A stretch of 64,000 nucleotides of DNA from Neopestalotiopsis rosae (lineage: Eukaryota; Ascomycota; Sordariomycetes; Amphisphaeriales; Sporocadaceae): contig JALGAS010000006.1 in NCBI GenBank assembly GCA_023078685.1, positions 2,170,001-2,234,000 of the forward strand, read 5' to 3'. Position numbers and translations under genes: made by a program. The notes under the pieces are model-generated. The model made no database searches, had not been told where the DNA came from, and saw only the letters and a program-made list of their open reading frames with translations. Shown one piece after another: positions 36,653 to 47,238 of this stretch (the first letter of the stretch is position 1; each line of letters begins with the position of its first letter).

Positions 36653-37189
36653 CTAATGAAGCTCAGGTTCACGCGCCTCGCTTCTACCATTGATGATGTT
36701 CACTGTAGCCACTGCCATTTCCAACAAATCTATTGTGAACTCGGTGCCCATCAGCAAAAGACCCCGATGGAGTCGTCGGGCAAGCTCGTAATCAAAAGCT
36801 TTCACTTTCTTGAGCTCTGCCACCACAATGTCGTAATATCCTTCATTCGCGTTGGCAGACACGAGGAGGTGGTGCAACGTCAGAACGTGGGAATTTGATG
36901 CTGTCACTAGGCACTTCATCTGAGCCTGACTGTGATAATAGTAAACCCAACATTGTACCATGGCGGCCGTGACCGTGTCGCTTTGTGATTTTGCGATTCG
37001 TATGGTGTCCAACGCTGGCTCCAAGTCATGATTCTCGGACGATCCCCTTGTTTTCCTCCAGAAATCGTGCATATCCATTAGTGATTGGAAAATATCGTAC
37101 ACGCTGGTCTCTTCGTATGCATCAGGGTTCGAGGAGGTAGTCTGATAGCCGCTTTGACCGTTGCCATGCGCCAGCAGATCAAATGCCAT
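36653..37189 (-). CDS. Hypothetical helical protein
   Basis: 178 residues from the ATG at 37189 (MAFDLLAHGNGQ) to the stop at 36653. The frame is open upstream to a TAG near 37249, and a CCAAG acceptor-like site there leaves room for an upstream exon, so the N-terminus is unsettled. The protein is mainly alpha-helical with a conserved-looking C-terminal half (YYDIVVAELKKVKAFDYELA, RRLHRGLLLMGTEF). It lightly resembles regulatory regions of fungal transcription factors, but no DNA-binding motif or known domain is visible. It stands alone in a gene-poor area. I do not recognise the family. Confidence 0.4.
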   Translation of the reverse strand: MAFDLLAHGNGQSGYQTTSSNPDAYEETSVYDIFQSLMDMHDFWRKTRGSSENHDLEPALDTIRIAKSQSDTVTAAMVQCWVYYYHSQAQMKCLVTASNSHVLTLHHLLVSANANEGYYDIVVAELKKVKAFDYELARRLHRGLLLMGTEFTIDLLEMAVATVNIINGRSEAREPELH

Positions 37190-37949
37190 GGTTGCAAACG
37201 GAATATCTTTGACTGGTCTGTACTTTGGGTGAATCAACTTGGAATCTTTCTAGACGGCTCAATATTGCCAGGTGGTCAGCATGTATATATCCTAGAATTG
37301 AGCACAGTCGCGTCTCACTATGAGACTTCCTTCTTGACCGCGCAGAAATTCAGTCAATCACAACTCTTTCGTTTTTCTTTTTTCCTTTGTCGCGTTACTC
37401 TACTGTTTATGCTAACCGGATCATGCTGCCTATGACTTAGACATTACATCTAGATGCTCCGACTGATCAGCCTCACATATGGTTTCCAAGTACATCACTG
37501 TCTCAAAATAATGAATGGACAGAAAGGCGTCAAATTGTAGCAAGGACATGAAAACATAAACATTCAATATCATCGACGATGTAGCATAATAGTTGGAGTA
37601 GAATCTATTTGAACCTTGCAGGGAAATAGTATAGGATCAATCACCTAACATGCCTACAACAAAGCATCTATCGCGGGGCCATCAATTACTTCAATAGGTA
37701 TTTTATTTAAGTTTTTCATATATTGATATGGACCTATGAACCATGTGGCAACTTCACTACTTCCACAAATAGCGTGGTCAAGTATGACGACCCAAGGTAT
37801 TCCAGCTCAAAGGATAAGCGATTACTCAATGCCGAATAACATGATCGTAATTATGTCCTCCGATGTCAGAGTATTTTATACATAATGACGTAGTGCAGAA
37901 AGTCTTTCTTGTACGCTTCCGATGTCCACCAGTTGTGATGCTGTGTCCT
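37190..37949. other. Intergenic region, no gene recognised
   Basis: 760 bp. It includes an AT-rich patch near 37690-37730. It probably holds the promoter of the hypothetical gene and the terminator of the mitochondrial protein gene. Confidence 0.5.
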
Positions 37950-38522
37950 TTAAATCTGACGCTGCCTCTCGTGCAACTCTGCGTGGTTGCGACCATCGGG
38001 AGGTCCATCAACCCTCTTACGTTCGTGTTGTCGACCAAACGCAGGCTTGTATCGCTCGGGCTCCCGATCTTCGGGGTGCTCGTACTTGACTGTGCCACCG
38101 CGCTCCTCCTTGACCTCCTTGGCTGCGCGGGCCTTGGCGGCCGGGTCACTGTTCATGACTGCTGGTACTAGGTGGTCGACGGGGCGTGCCGCTGATTGGG
38201 AGTTGCGTGTTTGCCAGAGGTATAGGGTGGGTAGAGAGATGCCGACTAGTGCAATTATTCTATATCATACTCATGTCAGTAATGATGATCTCAAGGGATG
38301 TGGCAGTCGAGCAAGCCAAGAGTCGCGCCAGGGAAGACCAGAAGTGATTCGACCCCAACACGTAAAGTCACAGAAGATGGAAACTCACAGGTTTCTGTTG
38401 TGTCCACCTTGGCTCAATGGCGGCTTTCCGGCGGTGGCATATGTGCGCTTTGTCGAGAGACTGCCAAACTGCTTGGCAGCTTGGCTCGATTGTCTCAGTG
38501 AGGATCTGATTATTGACGGCAT
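37950..38522 (-). CDS. Small conserved fungal mitochondrial membrane protein
   Basis: 147 residues in two exons; the intron at 38260-38388 (129 bp, phase 2) joins an N-terminal presequence to a membrane anchor. Exon 1 starts MPSIIRSSLRQSSQAAKQFG and is rich in Arg/Ser/Ala without acidic residues, a typical mitochondrial targeting peptide ending near KRTYAT. Exon 2 opens with one hydrophobic segment (IIALVGISLPTLYLW), then a charged soluble tail (DPAAKARAAKEVKEERGG and RKRVDGPPDGRNHAE). It resembles a small protein widely conserved in filamentous fungi whose function I do not know; a respiratory-chain accessory role is possible. The 5' exon is too short to be found by size and was recognised from the targeting signal and frame closure. 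Confidence 0.75.
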
Positions 38523-39217
38523 TTTGGTGAATCTGTTGGTTTGTGTTGGTTGTTTTGATTTCAAACTAATGTTACTTAGATTCCAGTGTTAAATAATGGT
38601 TTTCAACAGATAATTATTGAAGAACAAATATGCGAACTGCAGATTATACGTCACGGTCTGTCCTGTTTCATGGTTCACTCTGACTTGGACGATGAAGTCA
38701 TGCATATCAGACTTACACGGCCCCTGGTGAACTTTGCTCAGGGACCAACAACCCACAGTCCGGTTAGTAAAGCTTCCGATGCCCCTGCGGATTTGAATTA
38801 GGTCAATTCCTTTAATGATTTCTGAGGGCGCGAAATGGGCAAAGTTGGGGAAAGTTGATTGGGCGCGATCCAGAGAAGTCGATGACGACGTGGATGCTAT
38901 TGGCGATCTGAGGGCACGAACTTAGGATCCACTTAAATGTGTTCGCCCTTAGCCCAGCACCCCGATCATCACTAAGCCAAGGAGAATTGTTCAGGGGTTT
39001 CATAAAGTGTGCTTAATACTTTTGCCTCATTTTACAGATAATGCGACTTATTACAGAGGCCTGTTATTGTTAGATAATGAAAAAATTTCCAAAAGATCTC
39101 ACTGGAAGAATTCATACCCACTACTATATTGCGGTAGTCTGGAGCAGTTCAAAACGATTTGTAGCGTTTAACATTACTACTGTCAAAGAGGCCCAGGAAT
39201 GGGTAGGGCCTTGATCA
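38523..39217. other. Intergenic region, no gene recognised
   Basis: 695 bp between two minus-strand genes: promoter of the small mitochondrial gene and terminator of the HeLo-E2 gene. No structure seen. Confidence 0.5.
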
Positions 39218-40828
39218 CTATCGCAGGCCAAGTCTAGATACAATGTCCTGTTCGCAGTGAGCATACTTCTCGGTGATCGTCCTCGCGTTTTGAATGTACT
39301 GCTCTCTGTCTTCCAGGTATGTCAAGGCAATCTCAGGAACCAGTGGATCTTCTACCGATGGCTGATCGAGCAGAGCTAGAATCACCATAATTACATGAAC
39401 AAAACCCTGCGAAATGGGTCCCCAACCATTTCCAAGGTAATCGACACAGATCTGACCATTCGGATCAATGTTGGGGTGGTAGACCTTTGTCAAGAGTTGT
39501 GCTTTGGGTGGTACCCAAGGATATTCAAGTGGAAGTAATATCTGGACATAGAATATTCCGCCTTGGTACGGGGTGCTCTGACCACCTTCAAATGCGATGA
39601 TTACATTGCTCAGATTCGGGCTGTTGGCGACCAAAATCATAGAATTTTCTTCTTGAACTTCTTTAATAAACCTCAATCGTCTTGCTTTCGTATTCAGTCT
39701 GTAGACATCAGCCAGAAAAATGTCTGGGAGGGAGATGAGTGACCCTTTGTTTTCCAGCTTCATCTGACGTATATTTTCACCCCATCTGGACTCTTGGATA
39801 TTCAATGATTTAAACACAGGGGTGTTCGTTTCTCGATATGAAGCCAGAACGGCCGTCATGAGTCTTGCATTTTGTGCGTTTGCAGCTGTGGCAGTGCTCC
39901 GAGGTTTTCTTCTTTTCCTTACTCGGGGTGTCGTTATAGGGTTCGTCATTTCCGTGTCATCTATAACGTTGGAGAACGAGTTGAGATCAGATGGTTCTGT
40001 ACAGTCGTTGCTGTTCAGGGGGACGCCAGAAGAACCCGATGCCCGTCGTAGGTCTTCTGAAAAGCGGCTTTTAGCGGTAAGAAACGTCTCGACTTCCGTC
40101 CTGTCCGATTTGAGAGTAGATATCTCGATGATTGAGCCATGACCGAGTATGACGAGTCGCTGGCTTGCTGCGTCGGACACGATGCTTGATCCAGATGAGT
40201 CACTCAAAGCACCCGCCATTCCCTCTAGACTCTCAATATCTGAGATCGCATTGACTTGAGCCTGAATGGAGTGCTTCGCTGCAGTGAACAAATCAAGGTT
40301 TGCCGATACCTGCTCGAGCGCATCGATACATATTCCGAGTCTTTCGTTAAGCTCAGAGAACTGCTTCTTGTCTTTCAAAGCCCACGTGAAAAGCCCTCGA
40401 AGCCCGGCCTGCCTCTTGGTCTTTTTGATACGCTTCAGAAAATCGTTCAATCCTTCTTCGATAAGTAGTGTGCTTTCTCCGAGGGTAATGACTCGTGTGT
40501 GCTGAATGCGTCGGTCTAGGAGATCGTATCTTTTGATGAGCTTTGCAGCATCGAGGAACAGGAGCGATATTGAATTCAATTGCTTTTGTACATGCTGCTT
40601 CCATAGAGGCTCGTCGAATCGTTTGTCGTATCCTTCGGGTTTGAAGAACCCGCAGGCTATGGTCCATGCCAGAAGCCTGATCTTGAGAGCGCTGAACTGT
40701 GCTTCAAGTAGAACAAAATCTTTCCCGACGGACAGACCGTCTGAAATGAAATTAAAACAATCGAGGCATACAGATACCAGACCTACGACCCCGAGAGCAC
40801 CCAGTGCTGTGCCAATAGGGTCAGCCAT
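39218..40828 (-). CDS. HeLo domain fused to an E2 ubiquitin-conjugating enzyme domain
   Basis: 536 residues, single exon. Residues 1-200 match the HeLo (prion-inhibition-and-propagation) domain: a glycine/hydrophobic N-terminus (GTALGALGVVGLVSV), the CLDCF motif at residues 21-25, an Asp/Leu-rich helix, then a long helical bundle. In HET-S-like proteins this domain inserts into membranes and kills the cell. Residues 201-375 are a low-complexity linker with a hydrophobic stretch near 222-236 and a basic cluster RKRRKPR at 304-310. Residues 380-525 form a UBC fold: the hallmark HPN (451-453), catalytic Cys461 in GQICVDYL, and the helices PSVEDPLVPEIA and NARTITEKYA. All key E2 residues are present, so activity is likely. 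Coupling a death domain to a ubiquitin-transfer enzyme is unusual. Neighbours are housekeeping genes, not a NACHT partner. Function is inferred. Confidence 0.87.
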   Translation of the reverse strand: MADPIGTALGALGVVGLVSVCLDCFNFISDGLSVGKDFVLLEAQFSALKIRLLAWTIACGFFKPEGYDKRFDEPLWKQHVQKQLNSISLLFLDAAKLIKRYDLLDRRIQHTRVITLGESTLLIEEGLNDFLKRIKKTKRQAGLRGLFTWALKDKKQFSELNERLGICIDALEQVSANLDLFTAAKHSIQAQVNAISDIESLEGMAGALSDSSGSSIVSDAASQRLVILGHGSIIEISTLKSDRTEVETFLTAKSRFSEDLRRASGSSGVPLNSNDCTEPSDLNSFSNVIDDTEMTNPITTPRVRKRRKPRSTATAANAQNARLMTAVLASYRETNTPVFKSLNIQESRWGENIRQMKLENKGSLISLPDIFLADVYRLNTKARRLRFIKEVQEENSMILVANSPNLSNVIIAFEGGQSTPYQGGIFYVQILLPLEYPWVPPKAQLLTKVYHPNIDPNGQICVDYLGNGWGPISQGFVHVIMVILALLDQPSVEDPLVPEIALTYLEDREQYIQNARTITEKYAHCEQDIVSRLGLR

Positions 40829-41275
40829 GAGCGTCGTCCTTGTGTAAAAAGACGGATGTGTTGGCAGTAAGCGATGGAAAGAATGAAAACAAGAATAAGA
40901 AGCCGAAGATGTGAAAGGAGGGGCTCATTCAGTGTAAGGCTCTGCTTCTTGTAGGTTGCCTTAAGCGAGCCAATGGCTTGTGCTTCAATGTGGCTGCGCC
41001 TGCAGTCGAGATAGGCAGTTTCTGCAGAAGTGGTGGTGGGTTGCTTTTTCGCACAGGCAAGTACTGGAGCAGGCGACCGAGAAACCGATTTCAAAAGTGC
41101 ACTTTTGTCATGATATTAGGCTCTGAAAAGCCCGGCGCATCTATAAACAGCATTACACGCGTTGAACAGAGAAAAAGGGAATTCTTTCGTAGTTATGTAC
41201 AAAGTGACGGGTAGTTTTACCAGATTGTACAATCTTAGCACCTTTCACCACCGTTACGCCAATTTCAGAAACGCT
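40829..41275. other. Promoter region of the HeLo-E2 gene and terminator of NUO-51
   Basis: 447 bp between two minus-strand genes. No binding-site motif can be named with confidence. Confidence 0.5.
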
Positions 41276-42920
41276 CTATTGTCCAGGAGCAACCAACTTG
41301 CCCTGTGCCCTGGTGTCGGCCTTCCATCCACCGGCCAGTGCTGCACCGCCGTTCTCAGCTGCAAACTTTTGCATCCTTGCCTCGAGCTCTGGTCTAAAGT
41401 GGCGGATAAGACCCTGAATGGGCCATGCGAAAGCCTCGCCAAGAGCTGTAGAACTCATTAGTCTCAATGAACTTCGAAATCAAAATCAAATATTGTTGAC
41501 TTACCGCAAATTGTGTGGCCCTCGACTTGCTTGGTGAGCTCCTGGAGCATATCAATCTCACGCTCACGACCCTGACCCTTCTCAAATCGCTGCATGATCT
41601 GCTCAGTCCACTTGCTACCCTCACGGCAAGGCGTACATTGACCACAGGACTCGTGTCTGTAGAAGTGACTTAATCGGGAAATGGCACGGACGACATCGGC
41701 GCTCTTGTCCATGACAATCACGGCAGCTGTTCCAAGACCAGACTGACTGTCCTTGAGAGCATCAAAGTCCATCAATTGGTCATCGCAAATGTTCTTGGGC
41801 AGGATGGGAGTGGAAGAACCACCGGGGATAATGGCGAGCAGGTTGTCCCAGCCACCACGAACACCACCACAGTGCTTCTCAATAAGCTCACGCAGAGGAA
41901 TACTCATCTCCTCCTCGACAGTGGCGGGGTTGTTGACGTGTCCAGAGATACAGAACAACTTGGTACCCTGGTTACGCTCACGACCGAAGCCGGCGAACCA
42001 GTCACCACCTCTTCTGCAAATGGTGGGGGCGACGGCAATGGTCTCGACGTTGGCGACGGTAGACGGGCAACCAAAGACACCGACGGCGGCAGGGAACGGA
42101 GGCTTGAGACGGGGCTTGCCGGGCTTGCCCTCGAGGGACTCGATCAGGGAAGTCTCCTCACCACAAACGTAGGCACCTGCTCCACGGTGGAGGTAGATAT
42201 CAAAGTCGTATCCGGAGTTGCAGGCGTTCTTGCCAATGAGACCATCGGCATAAGCCTCGTTGATTGCGTGCTGGAGGACAGCGGCCTCCTGGATAAACTC
42301 GCCACGAATGTAAATGTAGGCGGCAGTGGCGTTCATGGCACGGCCTGCAACCAAACAGCCCTCGAGGAGCTTGTGGGGGTCCTTTCGCATAATCTCTCGG
42401 TCCTTGCATGTTCCGGGCTCACCCTCATCGGCGTTGACGACCAAGTATCGCGGCTTCGTGTCCTTGTCCCAGTCCTTGAAGTTCATGAAAGACTGTGTGA
42501 CGAGTCAGTATGGATCCCATGACGATTGCAAGTATCCTTAGAAGAAAGTAAACTGCATACCCATTTGAGACCAGAAGGGAAACCAGCTCCTCCACGACCT
42601 CTCAGTCCTGATGCCTTGACCTCGCTAATGATCCAGTCGTGGCCCTTGAGCAGAATCTCCTTGGTCTTGTGCCAGTCTCCCATCTTCTTGGCGTGCTTCA
42701 GGTCGGGAGGGTATCGGCCGTAGAGGTTCTGGAAGATGCGGTCCTGATCCCGAAGACCGCCATAGGTGCGCTTGGGGGTGCCATCTTGGACGGTCGCGAA
42801 TGTTCGGGTCTGTGTGGGAGCGGATGTTGTGGGAGTCGAGCGGCGGCTGCAAGCAGGCAGAGCGACGCGCGACAGAGCCTTTGCAGAGGCGGCCGACGGC
42901 GCTGTAGTCCTTGACAACAT
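41276..42920 (-). CDS. nuo51: NADH:ubiquinone oxidoreductase 51 kDa flavoprotein subunit (complex I)
   Basis: 505 residues in three exons; introns at 42493-42560 (68 bp) and 41446-41504 (59 bp) close in phases 0 and 1. This is the NDUFV1/NuoF subunit of mitochondrial complex I that accepts electrons from NADH, on the matrix side of the inner membrane. An Arg/Ser/Thr-rich mitochondrial targeting peptide opens at the ATG at 42920 ([10 protein letters not shown]); an upstream in-frame ATG exists. Visible motifs are the FMN/NADH site [16 protein letters not shown] (end of exon 1), [14 protein letters not shown] and [13 protein letters not shown], and the N3 4Fe-4S ligands in [12 protein letters not shown] plus the Cys of HTICALGEA, which is created by splicing at the second intron. 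All family residues are intact and length is normal. It is divergent from the dynactin gene. Confidence 0.96.
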
Positions 42921-43554
42921 CGTGGAAGTTGATTTGGCGCTCGATTGAGCCTCTAGAGTGGAGAGGTGGATGGCAATGGGCAATCGAGTGCTTTAATCGA
43001 AGGCGGAAGATTGGAAGTCGTTCAAGATGCTCAAGTTTGGGACGGGTGGAATAATCTAGGCCGTGATTGGCCAGACGAGCTGGAGGTGGGGCGTGTGTAT
43101 CCTCTTCGGGGTTTAGCCGTGGCGACCAGGAGCTTGGACCATTCTTACAATGAAGTCATGCATTTGTCGAAGTGTGGCTCACTGCCAAAGCTGCCAATGA
43201 GGAATTTCATATTCGCTATCCAGGTGCACAACCACAACTTTGGTGGAATCTAGGTGCTGTAGGGAACTGCGTCAGGGGCATCGAGCGCGTCGACGCGAAA
43301 ATAGCAGCAATCACGACTACGATGCCCGAGGGATACTTCAAGCGATAATTAATAGTTGTATTCTAGCGCCAATACAAAGAATTGCTTCCATACACTCTAC
43401 AGCAAATTCCTACCGTCTCACTGCTGCTGCTAATTGAACGCGCTCAAGGAGGGGCCCGCATTTCGCGCGACTTGACGTCCTTTGTGACCACTAATAACAT
43501 CTCGACTCAACGAATCCGGGGTTAGACACAGCGAAAAGGAAAATCAAAGCAAAT
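42921..43554. promoter_or_regulatory. Divergent promoter of nuo51 and dynactin p27
   Basis: 634 bp shared by two housekeeping genes transcribed outward. No classic TATA box is obvious at either start. Its role as a promoter is inferred from position only. Confidence 0.5.
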
Positions 43555-44209
43555 ATGGCTTCAAGCAAACGTCAATCGGTCTTGCCCAGAGGCCAGGTTG
43601 GGCCAAAGGCACCCGTCAACTTCTCGTCCTCCATCACCATCTCCGATACCGCCATCCTGACCGGCAACCACACCATCAATGTCAGCTCCGACTCCGTCAT
43701 TCACCCCCGTGCACGATTCGATTCTACAAAGGGCAGAGTGACAGTCGGTCGACGATGCATCATACACGAGCGAACGCACATTGGAGCCTCTGAGCCCAAT
43801 CAACCTTCTGCATCTTTTGGCGTGCTCATGGACGACTTCGTGACGATCGAGGTGTCTGCCGTTATCGAATCAGGTGAGACAACCATTGGTGAGGGCACTG
43901 TCATAGGTATTGGCGCCAAAATAGGCAGAGGGGCAAAGATTGGCAAGGTACGTTGAGAACAAAATATATACAAGCCCGGGGGGTCCAAGAGTGTGGCTGC
44001 TAAGATTCATCCCTCAGCATTGCACAATCACTGCCAAGAGCATCATACAGCCCGGAGAGACGGTACCGGACAACACAGTGGTATACGCCAATGGCTCGAG
44101 ACGATTGGACAGACGCGATATAGCAGAGCTCAAGTTCAGGGGACAAACCCGCCAGATCGAGGTGTTGAGACGATTGATACCCAGCAACCCGGCCAAATTT
44201 AAGGAGTAA
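43555..44209 (+). CDS. Dynactin subunit 6 (p27), left-handed beta-helix protein
   Basis: 194 residues in two exons; intron 43948-44017 (70 bp, phase 0). Pointed-end complex subunit of dynactin, the activator of cytoplasmic dynein needed for nuclear migration and endosome transport in hyphae. Hexapeptide-repeat, left-handed beta-helix features are visible: SSSITISDTAILTG, HPRARFDSTKGRVTVG, ERTHIG, then IGEGTVIGIGAKIGRGAKIG just before the intron. Exon 2 continues with CTITAKSIIQPGETVPDNTV, YANGSRR and the C-terminal FRGQTRQIEVLRRLIP. The last turns and tail match p27-type dynactin subunits rather than gamma carbonic anhydrases, as no metal-binding His set is visible. Confidence 0.85.
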
Positions 44210-44393
44210 CAGGCCATTGCGAATTTCTTGTTACATGCAGCATTTTAGATACCCAACCGCGTGTAAAGATAATACACTTTCTTGTCTTGCTTGACTCAGA
44301 TTGATCTTTTGTATTCAGGCATTCTCGCCAGTGAAGCTTCCTGTCTATATGCTATTCTGTCTATACCTTAAATGCCGGGGGAGTCCATTCTTG

Positions 44394-46307
44394 CTAAGCA
44401 GACATTTCACCATTGTGGCTAGTATATGGCGGCGGCGGTTCCTCCTCGTGGTCCTTGGGCGGCGGCATTGGAGGTGGTACATCATAGTAGTCGACAACCT
44501 CTTCCTCATCGCCTTGCAGCAGGGAATCACTTTGCAACAAGGGCAGCGAATACCTCGGACCGCTTTCCTCCCGGGCACACCAGGCAATGATCTTGTCGGT
44601 CATAAGCGCCAGGAATAATCGCCAGATGGAGTATATCGGAAGCAGCAGCAGCAGCAATGGCATGATCAAGCCCCAGAGGGAACCGCCTAGTCGAGTATAG
44701 GATCCGTGCAGCTGTCCACTCCGTACTCCAAGTTTCTCTACACCAAGTTGCTTGAACTGTCTTTGCTCGCGACCGTCCAGTAGGTGATATGGAACACCGA
44801 GCGACGTCTCGATCTGCTGCCGCATCAGACTCCAATATCCCGAAGCCAAATCTGTGAGAAGGTCTTGGATCATCGACTTCATCACTTCACTGTCCCGTAT
44901 TCCTTTCGCATGAATGCCCGTTGCTGTCCGTACTTCGTTGAGGGCTTTGTGTAGCGGCCCAATTGCATCTCCCAGTACATTGGCAATTGCTTCATGTACC
45001 AAGTTGATGTGAGCCGGTCTCAGTTTGCTGTGACTCGTCCGGATCCGCCCGGGGGTCTTGATACTGTCAGGTCGCATTACAATTCTCGTCATAAAGTCGT
45101 TGCCGCTGTAAGTACAAGCTAAAACAGTGGTGTCTTGATCGGCATTCCTGCTTGAATCGGTGATGATGATGAATTGTTCTGGGGACCAGCTCCTGCTGTA
45201 TGGCGTGACCTTGAAGACTTCGGTTATCTCGTGGAAGACACGCAAGGATATCCCCCGTTTCGGATCAGATATGATGTGCTCCACTACCTGCTTCGTGTAG
45301 GGCTTCCACCCTGCTTTGGTATATGTAGGCTCGATTTTTCCAAAGGCCACTCGGATGTCGAATTGACTGGTCACATCTTCGCAGACGACGTTCATGTCCG
45401 TACCGTAGACAGACGCCTCCAGACTGCCAAACTGATAGTCTGGTGCGCTGATCCAGGTCTGCTGAAGCAAAGACGTCTGATACCCGTGGGCTTGCAAGAC
45501 ACGAGACTTGTCACGTCCAGTTAGGTAATACTCCTGAAAGCTGGCCAGGTTCGCGCCAATGCCGTCCGTCCTGATACTCTGGTAGGTCGTGTCACCAATA
45601 CGGTGACTTCGGGGTACTTCTGTCTGGTTTTTGCGTGGCTCTCGGACCCATGGCTCCTCGCTCTTTGAGCCGAGCCAGGCTACGGCGGCGTCTTTGGTGA
45701 CGGACGCACTGTCGATCAGTAGATCACTGAGGCCCTTTTCGATCTCTGTTGTTGAGACTACAGGCTGTAGAGAAATGTAGTCCTCGGCCGAGAATGTTTT
45801 GATCGCGTTTGAACTTGTGAAATTCACTTTGTGCGGCGCAAAGAGAGCGAGCGCCGACACGCAGCATAAGGCTCCCAGAGCAGTCGTTACCAGGATGGAA
45901 GATTCGTGACTGCGCTTTTCAGAGACTGTATCTCTACCATCTTCATCTTCTTCGAATCGTTGTGTCGGTCTGGCCACAAAGATCCGGGCAAAGAGGCCCT
46001 TCCGGTAGGACACTGGGGCAAGCTTGTCCATGTACTTTTTATGAAGCGAATAGGCCCAGAGCGTAAAATCCGCGACGAGAATGCCACCCAGCGCCAGCAC
46101 CAGGATCATAATTTGGGAACTCCAGAAGCAATGGTCAATGTCGATAGTTCTGCATTGCCCAATGAACAAGCATTGCGTCTGCGCAAGGAGCCCAGCGCTT
46201 CCGTCAACATGTATCGTTCGACCAAACTTGTCGCCATATCCAATCGTCAGGCAGAGTATAGTCGCCGCGAGCGCATTCGCGCCGAATGCCATGAAAGGCG
46301 CCATCAT
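44394..46307 (-). CDS. Large fungal multi-pass membrane protein of unknown function
   Basis: 637 residues from the ATG at 46307 (MMAPFMAFG), which I prefer because the frame upstream (to 46631) has no sensible N-terminus. Membrane segments appear at residues 10-23 (LAATILCLTIGYG), 65-83 (QIMILVLALGGILVADFTL) and 138-157 (ILVTTALGALCCVSALALFA), and one near the C-terminus (GLIMPLLLLLLPIYSIWRLF). Between the third and fourth lies a soluble domain of about 380 residues, probably extracytoplasmic, with Asn-glycosylation sites. The C-terminal tail is acidic and Pro-rich with a PPPPY motif, the ligand of WW domains in Rsp5/Nedd4 ubiquitin ligases, which suggests regulated endocytosis. No transporter or enzyme family is recognised. 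Confidence 0.7.
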   Translation of the reverse strand: MMAPFMAFGANALAATILCLTIGYGDKFGRTIHVDGSAGLLAQTQCLFIGQCRTIDIDHCFWSSQIMILVLALGGILVADFTLWAYSLHKKYMDKLAPVSYRKGLFARIFVARPTQRFEEDEDGRDTVSEKRSHESSILVTTALGALCCVSALALFAPHKVNFTSSNAIKTFSAEDYISLQPVVSTTEIEKGLSDLLIDSASVTKDAAVAWLGSKSEEPWVREPRKNQTEVPRSHRIGDTTYQSIRTDGIGANLASFQEYYLTGRDKSRVLQAHGYQTSLLQQTWISAPDYQFGSLEASVYGTDMNVVCEDVTSQFDIRVAFGKIEPTYTKAGWKPYTKQVVEHIISDPKRGISLRVFHEITEVFKVTPYSRSWSPEQFIIITDSSRNADQDTTVLACTYSGNDFMTRIVMRPDSIKTPGRIRTSHSKLRPAHINLVHEAIANVLGDAIGPLHKALNEVRTATGIHAKGIRDSEVMKSMIQDLLTDLASGYWSLMRQQIETSLGVPYHLLDGREQRQFKQLGVEKLGVRSGQLHGSYTRLGGSLWGLIMPLLLLLLPIYSIWRLFLALMTDKIIAWCAREESGPRYSLPLLQSDSLLQGDEEEVVDYYDVPPPMPPPKDHEEEPPPPYTSHNGEMSA

Positions 46308-47238
46308 GTAAAGTCGAGCACTTGAACGAGAGTTTGTGCTGACCCAACCGAGAGGGAACGAGCTGAATGACGAAGGTCGGACATGTTTAGCTTGTCCTGC
46401 ATTTATCAGGAATGACTGTGCCGCAAAGGTCCGATCCAACGAAAAGAAGGCAAGGCAGAAGCGCCAGCTTGCAGGGGTCAGCTCGCGGCAACCTGAATCT
46501 CGCCGATGGTCTATTGGTTTGATGGATCCTTCGTGATGCTCATTTCGATTAAGCTGGTCTGGGCGCTTGTTTAAAGTCGCCGGCGCCACCCTCAAGCGGC
46601 CCGCCGTCTCTATTCCCAATACCACCCACAATTTACAAACATAGGCCAGCTCCAGGCTTCTGGCGCTTTGTATTGATAAATCCTTACATTATTCATAGTC
46701 ACTCCACTAGGTATCATATCGGTCGAGCAACATTCTCTGTCAACATTACACACGACAAGTAGTAGCAGTAGTACACAATGTCATGTCATCAGCCGTAAAT
46801 TCGGTTAAGAATCAAGTGCTTCAAGTGACAACACAATTGATAGGTTCTGTTCAATCCCCCCTACTCAATCTTTCTTCTACCGTTCCTAGACTGAGCGGTT
46901 TCAGCCACTACGCTATCAAGACACAAGAATTCCATAACTCTTTCGACGCCTTCCCTGTGAAATAATCCAAGCATTCACTGCAAATTTGCACACATAATTC
47001 CCAATACTGCACAAAAACTTTCCGTCCTCACTTCCCGATTGTCCGTCCTCGTACTTTGACCGTTTTGTGGCTACCGACTTCCTCCATCATTCAGCTGAGC
47101 AACACTATATATATCTGCTTGACCACCAAGGTACTTGTACACACATGCCTGAATATTCCCTGGTGTGCTCGAAGACGTCATCTCAAGCTGCTCTTGAAGC
47201 TACGCGGAAGATAATAGTGCCTTCTCTTTGATATCCTC
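46308..47238. other. Intergenic region, no gene recognised
   Basis: 931 bp, upstream of one minus-strand gene and downstream of another. Pyrimidine-rich segments around 46990-47110 and a TATATATAT stretch at about 47106 are visible; nothing else. Confidence 0.45.
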
